Source: Nephromyces sp. MM_2019
Lineage: Eukaryota; Apicomplexa; Aconoidasida; Nephromycida
Length of the DNA: 64,000 bases
Direction: 5' to 3'
Assembly: GCA_015657535.1 (NCBI GenBank)
Contig: JADHZB010001652.1
Span: 62,001-126,000 of the forward strand
The notes beneath the pieces are model-generated. The model saw only the letters and a program-made list of their open reading frames with translations. It was not told the origin of the DNA and did not search any database. A program made the position numbers and the translations under genes. Position 1 is the stretch's first letter, and every line of letters begins with the position of its first letter. Positions 1-12,383 of this stretch are shown piece after piece.

Positions 1-388
1 AAAGACATTCACCACACTTTTCTATCTTCATCATGGGCATCGTCGGTATGTATCCTTCAAACTATCAAATAAATTTATTATACCAACTAATTATATTAAA
101 AAAATTCGATTTCGAGACAAGATTCTACACAAAATCTAGCGAATTTACGTGAAACAACTGTCTTTAGCGCGTGTGAAAGCCAGCAATAAATAAGCAAGAC
201 TTTTTGCAACTGAGAAACAGCAAATTTCAAAGTTTTGCTTCTCAAAATTTCCAACTTTTTACTCCTTTTCTTAGATTATTAACGTACTTCATCAAGCAGA
301 AAATAATATGAATAATCACCACCAAAAGTGCAACTCAAAAAAAGAGAATTTCTCAGACTTTATAAGCGATTTAATCAGTAAAAAATAC

Positions 389-3300
389 CTTATCTGCTTA
401 TCATGCTCTTTGTAGGATACGCCTGCCATTTTTAAGACCTTTTGCTTTACTTTCGAGAATTCATTTCCATTGTAAGCTCCAGTTGTCATTACTTCAGGAG
501 ATTCAGAAGAGCTAGAAAAATCACTGGAAAACGTGACATCAATATTTCTAGGTCCTTGCTGTCGCTCACAAAAAGCCAGTAGTTTACTCATAGCAGCTTG
601 ACCGTATCCCATTCGCTGAAGTGCTGGGTGGGTTGCAATTCTCACAATCCGAAGCTAAGAAAAACACAGAAAAAATAACATCAACTTGATAATCGTTCAT
701 CAAAGTGTGTGTAGTAATCTATACCTCCATAAAAAGCAACAATCTCAGCTAGCTCAGGACAGTTATTAGATTTATTATGCTCAAGTAAAGCTATAAAACA
801 ATAATACGTTTAGCGACAAAATTGCCTACGATTCTTTGAAATTTTGATATGTAAAGGAAATTATGCAAATCTTCAACCTTGTGTGCGCAGGAATTGCAAG
901 GTTGGAGAAATAATGCAAATCTTCAAGCTTGTGTGCGTAGGAATTGCAACCAACCATGTACACACAGGATGCGAAAGATTGAAGAAATGATGCAAATCTT
1001 CAAGCTTGTGTGCGTAGGAATTGCAATCAACCATGTACACACAGGATGCGAAAGATTGAAGAAATAATGCAAATCTTCAAACAAATACACCCAAAATAGG
1101 GAAAAAAGGGGTCGGAATAGAACAAGAGCAAACTGTTTCTACTAGAATCCCTACAAAATAATCTTCAATACGAGCTGAAACAAGACAGAATCTCCAGCTA
1201 TTCTAGTTCATCAATATCATAAAAAACATCAGATTCCAATAAGAACTAAGCACAAGCCCACTTCAAGACTCACCCCAAGAAATGATCCAAAAGCTTCATG
1301 ATTAAAGTACTGAGTCAGAGTCCAAGGAATAAGGTCACCTGGAGCTTTTAGGGGGTTTCCAGAAGCACCACGAATCGAATTCTCCGAGATATTTCCTTCG
1401 ATGCAAACCTAGGTGAAAATAATTAGGCTTTAGTATTAGATTACGCTCTGAGTTACATCACGAAGAATCGAGCTGAAAATCGAGTATAGCCAACAGATCG
1501 AATTGAAGGCTAAACTCGCCAAAAAGGCTAAGTAAGCACATCAGGCAAATAGAATTAAAGAAACAAAACTACCTAATCAAGCAGAAACAAAGAGGAAGAA
1601 ATAATTTACATTATAGAGTGGAATAAATGAAGTTCTAAACCGCAAATTTTCTTGTTTTTGTAAGTTCTTTGAAGTCCTCTTCTAGCTTGGCAATAGAAGA
1701 AGAAACTACTAGACTTAATTTTTCTCGAATGAAGTTGTTTTTCGCTTATTTTTCAGGAATTTCGCTCTTTTTTTCGATAAATTCTCAAAATTCTATTCTA
1801 AACTGTTTTAAGGAACTGTATATACACTCGCATGAATCCCAAAATGTGCTCTATGTGTGTGATTGTTTTGCTAATAATTGATTTTCTCGATCATTTTAGA
1901 GTTCTGCTGCTTCTCCTCTCACCAATTGCATTCCTCTTGGCAAAATCATATTTTTATTACAATGCTACCCTCAAAATCCAAAAATTTCACTCTTTTTTGG
2001 CGTTTAAATACTGCAAAAAATCAGCTCGCATTGCACACAAGGGTCGCAGAAATCTAAGAATTCAGCGTTGAAACTTAAAAAAAAAAGTCTTATATAAGGG
2101 CATAGATTCAGTTCCTTCTTCAAATTAGAACCATAAGAAAAATCTGGCCAATGAAAAACACCAAAAAAATGAATCTTAAAATCCGCTTTAAAACCCCACT
2201 GGAAGCAAGCTTAACCTGCAAATCAAGAGCAGCTGCCTACACTGTGCAGGAAAAAAAGCTTTTTTCAGTTTACTATATACAAATACCATATATAAGAGAA
2301 CTCATCCTAGCACACACACCTAGATTATTTTTATTCTTAGCACACACCTGAATTGCACAGTAGATATCCGGTAGGGTGCTTTTCATGTCATCAATATGGG
2401 GTAAGAGCACAAAAATAAGATGAGCCGGGGCATCGGATAGTAGAAACAGATCATTAGGAGTATTTTTATAGTGTGAAGAAACAAACAACGATACAAGATT
2501 ATGTAGAAACTTCTCAGACGAGGTGGTGTAAGACAAGAGGGCATCCCGGTCAACACAATAGAGCTCACAATCAGCTGCAGCAGGGAGGGGCATCTGGAAG
2601 AAGTGAGGAAAAGAGCAAGATTTTCATCAAAAAAAAAATTTATATGCTTTTATCTCTATGTTTTTACTCTTTTTTACCCATGAATTATATAACCGGAACT
2701 GCGAGCTACTACTCACTAGGTGGAAATAACTTTAAAAAACCAAAAAAGCAGTGCATCTCAAGCAACAAGGTAGTGTTAACGCAAAAATGACGTAGGAAAA
2801 GATAAAATTCTTACGAAGAAGCAGTTAGTTGAGACTGCTTTTCCCGTATATAAAGCTTATTTTATTACCTGGATATCATGAAAACTATAGAGCGTTTTGA
2901 TAAAATCCACACGCTACTGACGCATCCCCTTTACAAAAAAAAGCACACACACGAGGCTGAAAACTGTGGAATCCCTATTGTTTTGCGAAAAAGTTTGAAA
3001 TTACACTGAAAAACCTAAAAGCTCCTGTTTCATCAAGAGAAAACAAATAATGCGATCAAATCAGCTGCTTCTATTTCGATATATTGGCAATCAAGCTGGG
3101 GACGGTGTCCCGATAAGAAAGAGAGAACACCATATAAAAGAGAAAAAAGTTCAGAACAACTTTACACCGAGGAATTTCTCTATCGAATGCTGAAAATTGC
3201 AAATTCGCAGATTAGGCTCCAAGTCCAACTTACTGGCTACATCAAAGGATTGAAAAATATATATTTACACTCCTATTTATTGAGCAAAAAAACCTGAAGA

Positions 3301-6300
3301 AAGCCAAGCTACCACTGTGTAGCAACTCGCCTTCATTTTGCCACACAAAAAGAGAAATTATGCCAGATCCATGAAAAAGAAGAACCAAAATACATCCTAC
3401 ATTGGCGTCCAGGGGAGTGGGAGTAGTAGAGTCCAGACAAAGAAGTTTATTCATCCAAAGCTCCACAGGATCGCCAGAAGAATACCGGATAGGCTCCTAC
3501 AAAGATAACCACCCACTACCTTGTTTCACTAACAAAATTTGCTGGCTATGCCTATTTCCATGCATGAAAACGCTGATATGGCAGTGACTATGCCTTCTTT
3601 GAATATAAACCGTGTGTGTGTGTGTGTGTGTGTGCGTCAGGCTATAAAAAAAGCAGAACTTGCTTTACACTATAAGATAAGCGAAACCTTTCTAACTCAA
3701 CCAAAATAAAGCCTACAAGCCAATAGAAAAATAAATCTTGAAAGTTTGCACTAAAAAATAGCGAACTTTCGACCGATTCAAAACTAGAAAAATCTCATCA
3801 GTTTCAAGATATACATACATATAATGGAAATATTTACAAAAAAATTAGTATTGTTTCGAACCTATTCTAAAATCATACTACAAGAGCTTGCACTTTGAAA
3901 AAAAAGGCTTTATAGCATATTAATCTACTTAAAAAGGCTCTCTTTTCTAATAGAGAATGAAATTTCATAGAAATTTCATTCTCTGGCTCTTTGGAAAAGC
4001 ATTGTATAAAAGTGTTTCTGGTGGTTGCTCATCAAGTACACCAAACACACTGGCTAGAAATCTTCAAAGCTCTCTTAAGAGAGTCAAACTTTTGGCTTCA
4101 TCTTTTATGAAAAAGGTAAGACACTACATCAACCCTGCCTGGTAGACCAAAAAATTCAGTTTTCTTTAAACCAAAAAAAAGTAAAGAGGTTAGCTTTTTA
4201 TTTGCAGATCTTTCTAGACATATCCAGGCTTGACACACAGAGCTGTTGCTGTCGACTGCATTAATAGGTCGCGAAAAACTCGGATATTACTCTCTCACTA
4301 TATATCCGGAATTTGGAGTTATTGGCAAATAAAAACGCAGTGAACACTCAGAAAATTCCACCTTTATACCTTTAACTCCATCTCCTTTACAGAATAACCA
4401 TGTAGAGGACTCAATGGAGCGCCAGATTTGAACTTTTCCGCAGATAACTGCCCGGATTTTAATCTACTGATTAGCTTCAAGGACAAAGAACGGCCAGTCC
4501 CTTCATATCCATTCACAGTGGATGAAATAAAAGTAATGGGAGCACCTGTAAGTAACGAAAGCATGAAAAAGAAAAGGATCATAAGTTCAGGCGAAAGAAA
4601 GAAAAATTTTGCGCCTTAAAAAACTATGCGCTTATATGAGGATATAATCTAATTCTTAATTATCAGGAAGGAGAGCTAAAAAAAGACTAGAATTCGAATG
4701 AAATCTTCCGCTTAAAATTCTGATGTAGGTGTAATAAAATCGTTATATAAGCTTCATTCAACTAAAGACATGGAGGAGAGTATATAGATTTTATACAAGC
4801 ATGAGCTTGAATTCCTTAATTTCTGTGAGATTTCAAAGTATTTTTTCAAAACTGCCATCTTATATATTACAATAGAAAGAAGGAGAATAAGTTCACTAAA
4901 GCAACACAAAAATTATCAAGGGAAAGCTGGCAAATAATAACCTAACAGAACTTTAGGAATAGCAAAATACACTAAAAAAGACGGAACAATCGCATGATAG
5001 TTTAGGATACTGCCGAAACAGTATCGAAAGCATGAAAAAGCAGACTTGAAAAGCAATAAACTGCGATTACCAAAAAATTACGAAGCAGCAGTTAGACTAC
5101 ATACTATGAAGTAGATTAAGCTTTTGAAAAAAAAACGCACACATGGCTATGATGGCGAGTATCAGAAAGGTGCATACACACAAGCACATGAGCCACCGAG
5201 AAATATGCCCAGCAGAAGGAGCGCTTTTTCTTAGAATACTCAAACGGCATGTTTGGATAGTTTATGGCGATCTCGCTGTAAATTATATATGCAAATTAAA
5301 AAGCTCAAAAGAGATTCTTCCTAGGTTAGACTAAGTGTCTACCCCAGCACAACTTTGTGCGTAAAGGCGGCATAAAAAGCATCATAAGGGCTTCGGCAAG
5401 TGTGTATCCATTGAAGATGACAATGCACTTGTAGCACAAAGAATAGGAGCTCAGTTATGAATGTATAGCAAGGAGGCGCTCGGATTAAAACAAAAGCGAA
5501 GACAGCTAATTAAACATAATTTTATCGCTTGAAGATAAAAAAAAATCATAGACGGAGTGGCTCTATAAAGGGAAACAAAACACACAAGCCACCTAATTAA
5601 CGGTATAGTTCAAAGGCTCAAACCAACATAGTTGAAAAACAGAAATAATGCGGCCCAATTCATGTTATATATCGATAGAGCTATATAACTGAGATATAGT
5701 AGTGAAATTTTTAATATACAATCTCTTTGAATAATACCGTTACAGATGAAACACACACATCTAACAAGGTGAGCTGCTGGTGTGCGTGTAAAAAGGTGAT
5801 ATCTTTATGCTTTAAACACTTTGAACTAATTAGACATCCTCCAAAGGCTTTCATTTTGAAAAACAATTATAAGCCAAGAGAGTAAGCTTCACAACAAACA
5901 CTCTAATTACCTCAGTGCATTAGAAGCGAGCTTCACAACACACACACACACACACTGAATATGCCAAAAACAAATTTACCAAGAAGCCGTGTGACCACTG
6001 GAAGAGGTAGTGCCGCAGCCTCATCTATCACTAAAAGCTCTGCCTGTGAAGCAAAGGAATAATCCTCGTAGGGATTGATATATTTCACAACTTGGCGATG
6101 CTTTTTATGTACAGTAATCTGCTGTATAGTCTTTGAATTGCTCTCAAATCTTCCAGTGGTAGTGAAAGAAGAACCAGGTAAATCATACGTAACTTCAAAA
6201 TCGGAATGCTCCTGCATTCCGATGGCTTTTAAACCCTAAGAAACACCAAGAGAGTAGCGTTTTCGTAAAAAGTTTATTTGTCGACAAATATCTAGCATGC

Positions 6301-9300
6301 GACTTGAATATCAAGTAAAAAATGCGAGTCTTGCAACGCATATAGCTATCTATTCTATTCCTAAGTCTACTAAACTTCAAATTGGTGAAATTGAGCCTAA
6401 CAACTGCATAGAAGAAAGTTATATAAGCTAGATATCCGCATGCCTTGAAGACAGAATCCTTTCAGTCCTCTAGGAAAAAAATCGGCTGGGTATAAAAAAA
6501 ATACTGCAAAAAAAGACTTCTTCATAAATCCAGAATTGCAGCACACAAATTCACATCAAATAGCAGAAAGTCGAAAGGATCTATCGAGAAAATGGGCAAA
6601 ATTATATCAGCAAAGATGGCCAATCAATACAAACAAAAATCGATGAACTTCTCATTCAGAAGAAGTTCGTATTAAGCAGTCGAAGCTCTAAATTTGCCTC
6701 TAAAAGTACTAAAAATGGCGTATATCCTATTAGGATATTGAAAACGAATGTTCCCATATAAAAAGCGGTGGAGCTTGAAGAGCAGGAAACTATGGGAAAA
6801 CTTCAATATTTTCAGAAAACTCGAGCAGCAAAGATGGAGCACAGAGAAAGCTGTAACTCTTTAAAGCATACTCATTGCCAGTGAAGCATAAGCCTCTCCA
6901 GCTGAGTGAAAAGCTATCTGACAAAAGGAGAGAAAGACGCTTCCTTCGTATCTCTTCTAAACACATGAAAGCGTACATTCCACGCAATTTTGACAAAATC
7001 ACCAAACCTTGTTGTAAAATCAGATTAAATCTACGCGCAAAAATTGGTGGTGAAAATGGCAGAATCAAGGCAAAAGGTAACCACAAGAATTTTCATCGCA
7101 GCGCAGTCTTGCTGTCGAAAAAATCACCAAAAAAGCACATATTACTATGTTTTAGCTTCTATTAAAGCAGATCAATTTCCCGATTTAGCATTATCTCTTA
7201 TATTTTTAAAATCAGAATATATACTGATTCACAACACACTACATTCCACCAAATTCAAACGAAATTATTCCATAATATTTTCTTATTTGATAAATATCAG
7301 TAGCATCGGTAGTTCCATTGTTCCAAGAGCATATCTAGCACTTTTGCATCAAAAAATTACCAGAAATTTCCATATTCCTGTTTATACTATAAAAAAAAGT
7401 TTTTCGGTGTGTCTATACTATTGAAAGTGTCATACATCCACTGTTAACTACCTTTATAGCGAACTCAAAGACAGTGCCAAGGGTATCAGCTGACATTGCT
7501 GTTACGAATATATTACTGCAATTTTGGGCAATAGCAGCAGCAATAGAAAGGCCTGCAAAAAAAGAGCAAATAATTTTTCACAATTAAGCTGAGTAAACCA
7601 AAACTATAGCAGCTCAGTGAAAACTTACAACTCTACATACCCACACACATATCATGTAGCCCTCAAGCAAAATTTCTAGAGGGATTACAGAGAGAAGCGA
7701 TAAATATACATAAACATACAACATATAAGCGAAATAACGCACTCGATTCGCAAAACTAGAAACTGATTTTAGAATAACAAGCATCTTGATACCGTAAATT
7801 TTAACACTGAATTCTCATAGTGATGCTGCAGGAAAGGTGCTACCTCGCAGCAATCAACAGCTCAAGACAAGGAAAAAAGTTCTGCTATTCATCGCCGTCA
7901 AACTCGTATGATATCACTTTGCCATTGCAGCTTCAAGCTCTAATTCAAAAACTCAATTTTAGCACCAAATACTTTGCATAGTTAAGTTTAAGAAATCATA
8001 AAAAGCATCCATAGAATTCCTAAAAAAAAGGCAAACAGCTTCCCAAAACAACATTCAAGACTCTGTTTTATTTTGAAAAATAGCTAAAGACGAATCGATG
8101 GTATACACGATAGTAAATCCACACAAGAAAATCAAAAGCTTGAGCGAGTGCAAATACACATTCCAGTAAGCTTATATATACCAAGAGCAGCAGATTTTCC
8201 TCTTCCCCTTGCAGCAGTTAGGGCAAACGCAGAAAGCCCAGATTTATTCGACATACAATCCACAAGCATCATCAAGGCATGTGCTTGATCTGCCGTTACA
8301 GCACAGTTAACCAGGGGACCTAGAGGATATACTCCAACTATGGAATCCTGTATCTCCTTTAATTTTTCCTGGTTCTTTGAGACAAAGGCCGACAGTCCAT
8401 CACCAATCTGCAAGATATTCAAGCTCGATTCATATGGGAAAAATAAGTGACTTCATTTATGCCAGAACGCCCCAGTTCAATTAATAAAAAAAGGCATTAA
8501 GCTTAGGTTTACCAATCTCCAAAGAGATACAGCAATTGTATCAAATTCTATCAAAACGAGATTACGCTACCTTTAGCGAAAGGTAAACCGCTGGGGTGAG
8601 AATAACCATGATATTAGATATAGGCTTTGTGAAACAATATTTAACGTGCTAAAAAGGAGAATTTAAAGTGCTTATCCACATAAAAACTTTAAAAATATAT
8701 CGTGAAAGCATAGATTCCATCATGGTTTTAACAAAGATGTGTCAAGCTGGAAAAATAATGAAGAGTTTTTAAGGCGTTTATTAGCCCAAATAGTGAGTCC
8801 AAGTAAGCTACCTCGAAGTATATTCAACAAGGTGAAAATAGAGGCCATTAAAAATGTATGTAAAAAGCTTCTTTGAAGGATTTTGTACTATTACTAAACC
8901 TCCAGCTCATGAAAGCTATTTATTTGAATTCTAAAATGCAGTAATAAACCCTAAAAATATTCTAACTTCGTTGAACTTACCAAAACTCCCGTTTGGTTCC
9001 CGGCTTCTTCCAATTCGCCACCAGATTCTTTCCAGCTTATATGCCTCGCAACAGTATCATTGAGCGTCTTGAGACTTACAGGTAAGATGTTTAATTCGTC
9101 ATCCACAACAAGGCAACCTTCACAATCTGCTAAGCTAAGCAGAAATCTTTCATTAAACCTGGGTTTGACAGTTTGGAAATTTTCAGTCCTGAAATTGGCA
9201 TGGGAGTCCATAGCCAAAGAATACAGCTGCCTGAGAGAGCTCATAGTGCGTAAGAGCACACATACGACACCTCCACCTTCAACAGTCTCAATAGTCCGGC

Positions 9301-10434
9301 ACAAAATATTCGGATTTAGAGCCTCAAAGTCCTGAGAAGTCCATGGGTATAAAGAATATTTCGACAAAATTAATGTTAAAAAGCCTTCTTAAAAATATCA
9401 AGTCATATGCATGCCTGTTACCCAACTACAGAAATGCAGAATTCTCCGCTTAAAATCTGGCCAATGGAATCGTAAGCACTTGATACAACTGTCACACAGT
9501 TGGAATTTTCATGCTTTAGTAGCGCAAAAATAGATACCTTGACTAATGGTTAATAGTGCTCTCATGTGAAGCTATAAGAGAACATTGTGGCTTCCATGAG
9601 ACACATGCAAAATTATCACAGTAAGTGGTTGATTAAATGCAAGACATGCGAGCCATCAATGTTCGAATTAAAATAGAAGAGCATGCTCAATACAATTGAA
9701 ATAGCCAAGAGTTGTCAGAAAATCCTTTAAGATTCCCGTAAAAGCGCAATAATTCTTGGCACCATAAAGAGGCTGTCAAGCTACTAGCACTTAATTGGCA
9801 GGTCATAATGGACCACATTGCTTTGCTTCTTTCATTGCATGGAACTTGGATATATTATATTTAGCTGGCAAACAAAAATTGGCCCGGAATCATTGCAGAG
9901 TACCATATAAAAAAAACAACATTAAAATGAGCTTCGTTGACATGTAAACAGTATATAAACTAGACTCATCATCGGTAACAACTAATGCTGTAACGCCTTC
10001 TACAAATATTAGAGAAAGCTTAGTGCTTGAAAGAGAGGATGTCAGCATGGACATGCTTCGAAACGCACCTGGAGAACACAGAATCCAAAGGTCTTACCAA
10101 GAATATTCTGACTTTCCTTATAATAGCAATACCGTATATTCGTACTGGTTACAAACAGTTCAAATGGGTCATCAATATTAGCGTCAAATTGACCCCGCTG
10201 CATCTTTCTTTTCAGCTGCTTCATTCTCTTCTTTCTATGAGAACTAAAACCCAGCTCTTTTTTGTAACACCAGAGAACACTGGGCTTTTTAGTGGTGATC
10301 TTAGACAATATGTAATGAAGATTGACTACTTGATCTCTCGCTCTGTCCCCCACGATAAACAAAAGGGAGCGAAATCGTTTATGGATGCCATTCTCAATGA
10401 ACTGGCGAATTTTAGGGTCAATTTTCTTCTTCAT
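389..10434 (-). CDS. NAT10: RNA cytidine acetyltransferase (NAT10/Kre33), ten exons, C-terminus off the left edge
   Basis: This enzyme installs N4-acetylcytidine in 18S rRNA and tRNA, using ATP and acetyl-CoA, in the nucleolus. Exons read on the minus strand: 10434-10069, 9331-8981, 8407-8182, 7552-7452, 6235-5980, 4545-4370, 3496-3401, 2593-2348, 1408-1274 and 654-389. Every junction is GT-AG and the phases agree throughout, giving 739 residues. Visible motifs are the N-terminal PSVLWCYKKELGFSSHRKKR, the P-loop TAARGRGKSAALG, the DEAD-like VIDEAAALPLP, the NGYEGTGRSLSLKL block, and the GNAT acetyl-CoA-binding stretch IATHPALQRMGYG. The start MKKKIDP (10434) matches the family; an in-frame ATG 29 codons upstream (10521) does not. 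The last exon ends in phase 2 at MAGVSYKEHDKQI, so roughly the final 300 residues, by comparison with human NAT10, should lie left of position 1. I could not find the next exon within 1-388. Introns range from about 540 to 1,430 nt. Confidence 0.96.
863..1080. repeat. Intronic minisatellite, 77-bp unit
   Basis: The unit containing ATGCAAATCTTCAAGCTTG starts at 913 and 990, and a near-identical start recurs at 1067, so the period is exactly 77 bp. A further shortened copy begins at 863, about 27 bp shorter. Copies differ by only a few substitutions, which implies recent expansion. It lies in the NAT10 intron between the exons at 654-389 and 1408-1274 and has no coding role I can see. Confidence 0.9.
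3612..3634. repeat. GT dinucleotide microsatellite
   Basis: An uninterrupted GT repeat of about 11-12 units lies in the NAT10 intron upstream of the exon 3496-3401. On the NAT10 sense strand it is a CA repeat about 115 nt before that exon's acceptor. Confidence 0.9.
3952..3984. repeat. Perfect 14-bp inverted repeat, 5-nt loop
   Basis: AGAGAATGAAATTT at 3952-3965 is followed by the 5-nt spacer CATAG and its exact reverse complement at 3971-3984. It lies in the NAT10 intron between exons 6 and 7. It could form a hairpin in the pre-mRNA; no function is shown. Confidence 0.85.
5939..5955. repeat. CA repeat just inside a NAT10 intron
   Basis: A CA/TG dinucleotide run. On the NAT10 sense strand it is a TG run starting about 24 nt after the 5' splice site at 5979. 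Confidence 0.9.
6200..6223. repeat. Perfect 10-bp inverted repeat within NAT10 exon 5
   Basis: ATCGGAATGC at 6200-6209, a 4-nt spacer, then the exact reverse complement at 6214-6223. It lies inside the NAT10 exon starting at 6235 and covers codons for A-I-G-M-Q-E-H-S-D. Part of the left arm creates an internal GCAG that mimics a splice acceptor. Confidence 0.8.
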
Positions 10435-12383
10435 GTTTGAAGATAAACACACTACAAAATATATATGTAATCTTTCCGTATCATGCAAATAGAGCACTCT
10501 GCCTTGAATACTGATGGCCACAACGTGAAGAAGATTCGATACTATATAAAATTACAGCCGAATCCTCCAACATCCTCTTTACCGCGATTATGAGGGCGGC
10601 CAGAAATTATATCAGCTATACAATGTCTACTACCGTGTTGCAGCCATGCTAACATCGCGATGTGCCGCGTATCGTACTTGCTGAAGAGCTCGTTTTCAGT
10701 AGTCTTTCGTAGTTACAAAAGCTGAGTTAAAGGCATGCGTAGCTTCCTCAGAAACGAGAACGTTGTAGTCACACCCATGTAGCTTACATAAAGTATACAG
10801 TTCCTCAGCTACCGTCAGATGCAGCTCAGGACGAATCGTCGGAGCTGGTACACCACTGCGGCAATCAGCTAGAGACATTAGTGTGCATGCGGAAGGCACA
10901 CCATATTGAGTATGAAGATGGCCTCTAGCAGCTTCATTGAAATTTTTCTAATCGACTAGCTTAGTTTATCTATTTAGGTAGAAAGCGGTAACTGCAGGCG
11001 GTACTCTGCGGCTTTAATGATTATGCGCAGATGTAGCGGGCCCAGATCAAGCGCTGCTACTTTGAGTCTCTGGCCTTGGCTGGTCTAATTATACTAGAAA
11101 TGAAGTGCTTAGCCAGTAAAGATATGGATTACCCATGCCATTATAACCCTGGAGGGCGTGAAATAGTGTTCATGTACGTTAAATAGCTATCTACCTTTGC
11201 TGAGAACGAATCTCCTCCTAAATTTCATGTGCAATCAAGTTATGCAAAGTTTTGCAGACGCGAATTGGGAGCGGAAGTACACACGCCTAAACCTGATTGA
11301 TATAACTGTCGTATCGCTGTCATGTAGGCTAAAATTTTAACCTCTAGGGAACAGCAATCTCGGATAGTTGAAAAATAAGCTTCAACACGTTTTTGAGTGC
11401 TAACTGGACACCCTTTAATATTAATCATAAAATTTGGCTTCCTTAACAGTAGATCATTCTGAATTTTACATAGAACTTCGCCGAAACAGTAGTACTTATC
11501 CCAAAGGAATATTTTGTCAGTGAAGCAACCGGTTAAAAAATAAAAATAACCTAAAGCGGAATATCTCTTCAGTTTGTGGAAAAGCCAACATTTTTCTGAC
11601 AGGATAAGGCATATTGAACAAATCTGCAGGCTGCAGAATGCGTTCAAAGGGTGGAAATAGTTAGCGACCGAACGCGCTAATTGTGGTAATACTTTTTGAA
11701 TACAGTTTTTACGAACAGTGCTACCTACTTTCTCTCTACGTTTATCATGTGTTGTGAACTAGCACGGCCTTAATTAGTGTTAGTGTAGGCGTCCTTCTAG
11801 ATATTTTCAGGGGCTGCACATGTCCATGTAGCGCTGAAAAACAGTGCGATTTTCGCCCAGTTGGGCCTAAATTTTGCTACTAAAGTATTTTAAAGAGCAC
11901 AGCAGCAACGGAATTCTACTCTTCAGTGCAGAGAGGGTGCTAAATTTTTGGGAGAAATATAATATTCTTTAGCTACGCCCAGCTTGTAAGCTGTTGCCAC
12001 TCGCATACAGCTTATAGCTCATCTGCAAGCGCTACACAATATTTTTCGTTGATAAGTTAATTGTGATTCCGTTGTGAGTTTATATACCTTTTATGTCGCA
12101 TTGAAAATATGTGAGGTACGTACACCACGTTCGGTGTACTGGAGCTCAAGTAGCGCGGGCAGAAGCATCGAACCATAACTTTTGTTTTGCGGTCAGAGAG
12201 TCTTGAATAGTAAAAAATTTAATGCTTTTGGGGCGCCTATGTAGACCTCCCTGCCAATGAATGTAGTTGGTATATTTCTTGAAACTATTATTAAACGTTT
12301 TAGACTGCGGAAAAGAACTGCATAACCGTAGTGCTGCTGCAGTAGTAATTATGCTTACGAAAATAATTCTGCTACTAGTCTGA
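10435..12383. other. Unresolved interval between NAT10 and the 12.4-kb gene
   Basis: Higher-GC DNA with short open stretches on both strands. Minus-strand 10899-10696 is open (from MPSACTLMSLADCRSG to VTTKDY) and minus-strand 11500-11300 is open (LLLRKPNFMINIKGC). Plus strand 10859-10913 is also open after a GCTCAG acceptor (DESSELVHHCG). Either a short minus-strand gene lies upstream of NAT10, or the plus-strand gene begins further left. I cannot decide from the sequence. The NAT10 promoter should lie at the left end of this interval. Confidence 0.35.

Noticed and set aside
1..388. NAT10 exon following the 654-389 exon
   Set aside because: No segment in this stretch matched the conserved FWKRAGF region in phase; the exon probably lies outside the window.
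10027..10440. 137-codon plus-strand open frame
   Set aside because: Antisense to NAT10 exon 1, whose minus-strand product is clearly conserved.
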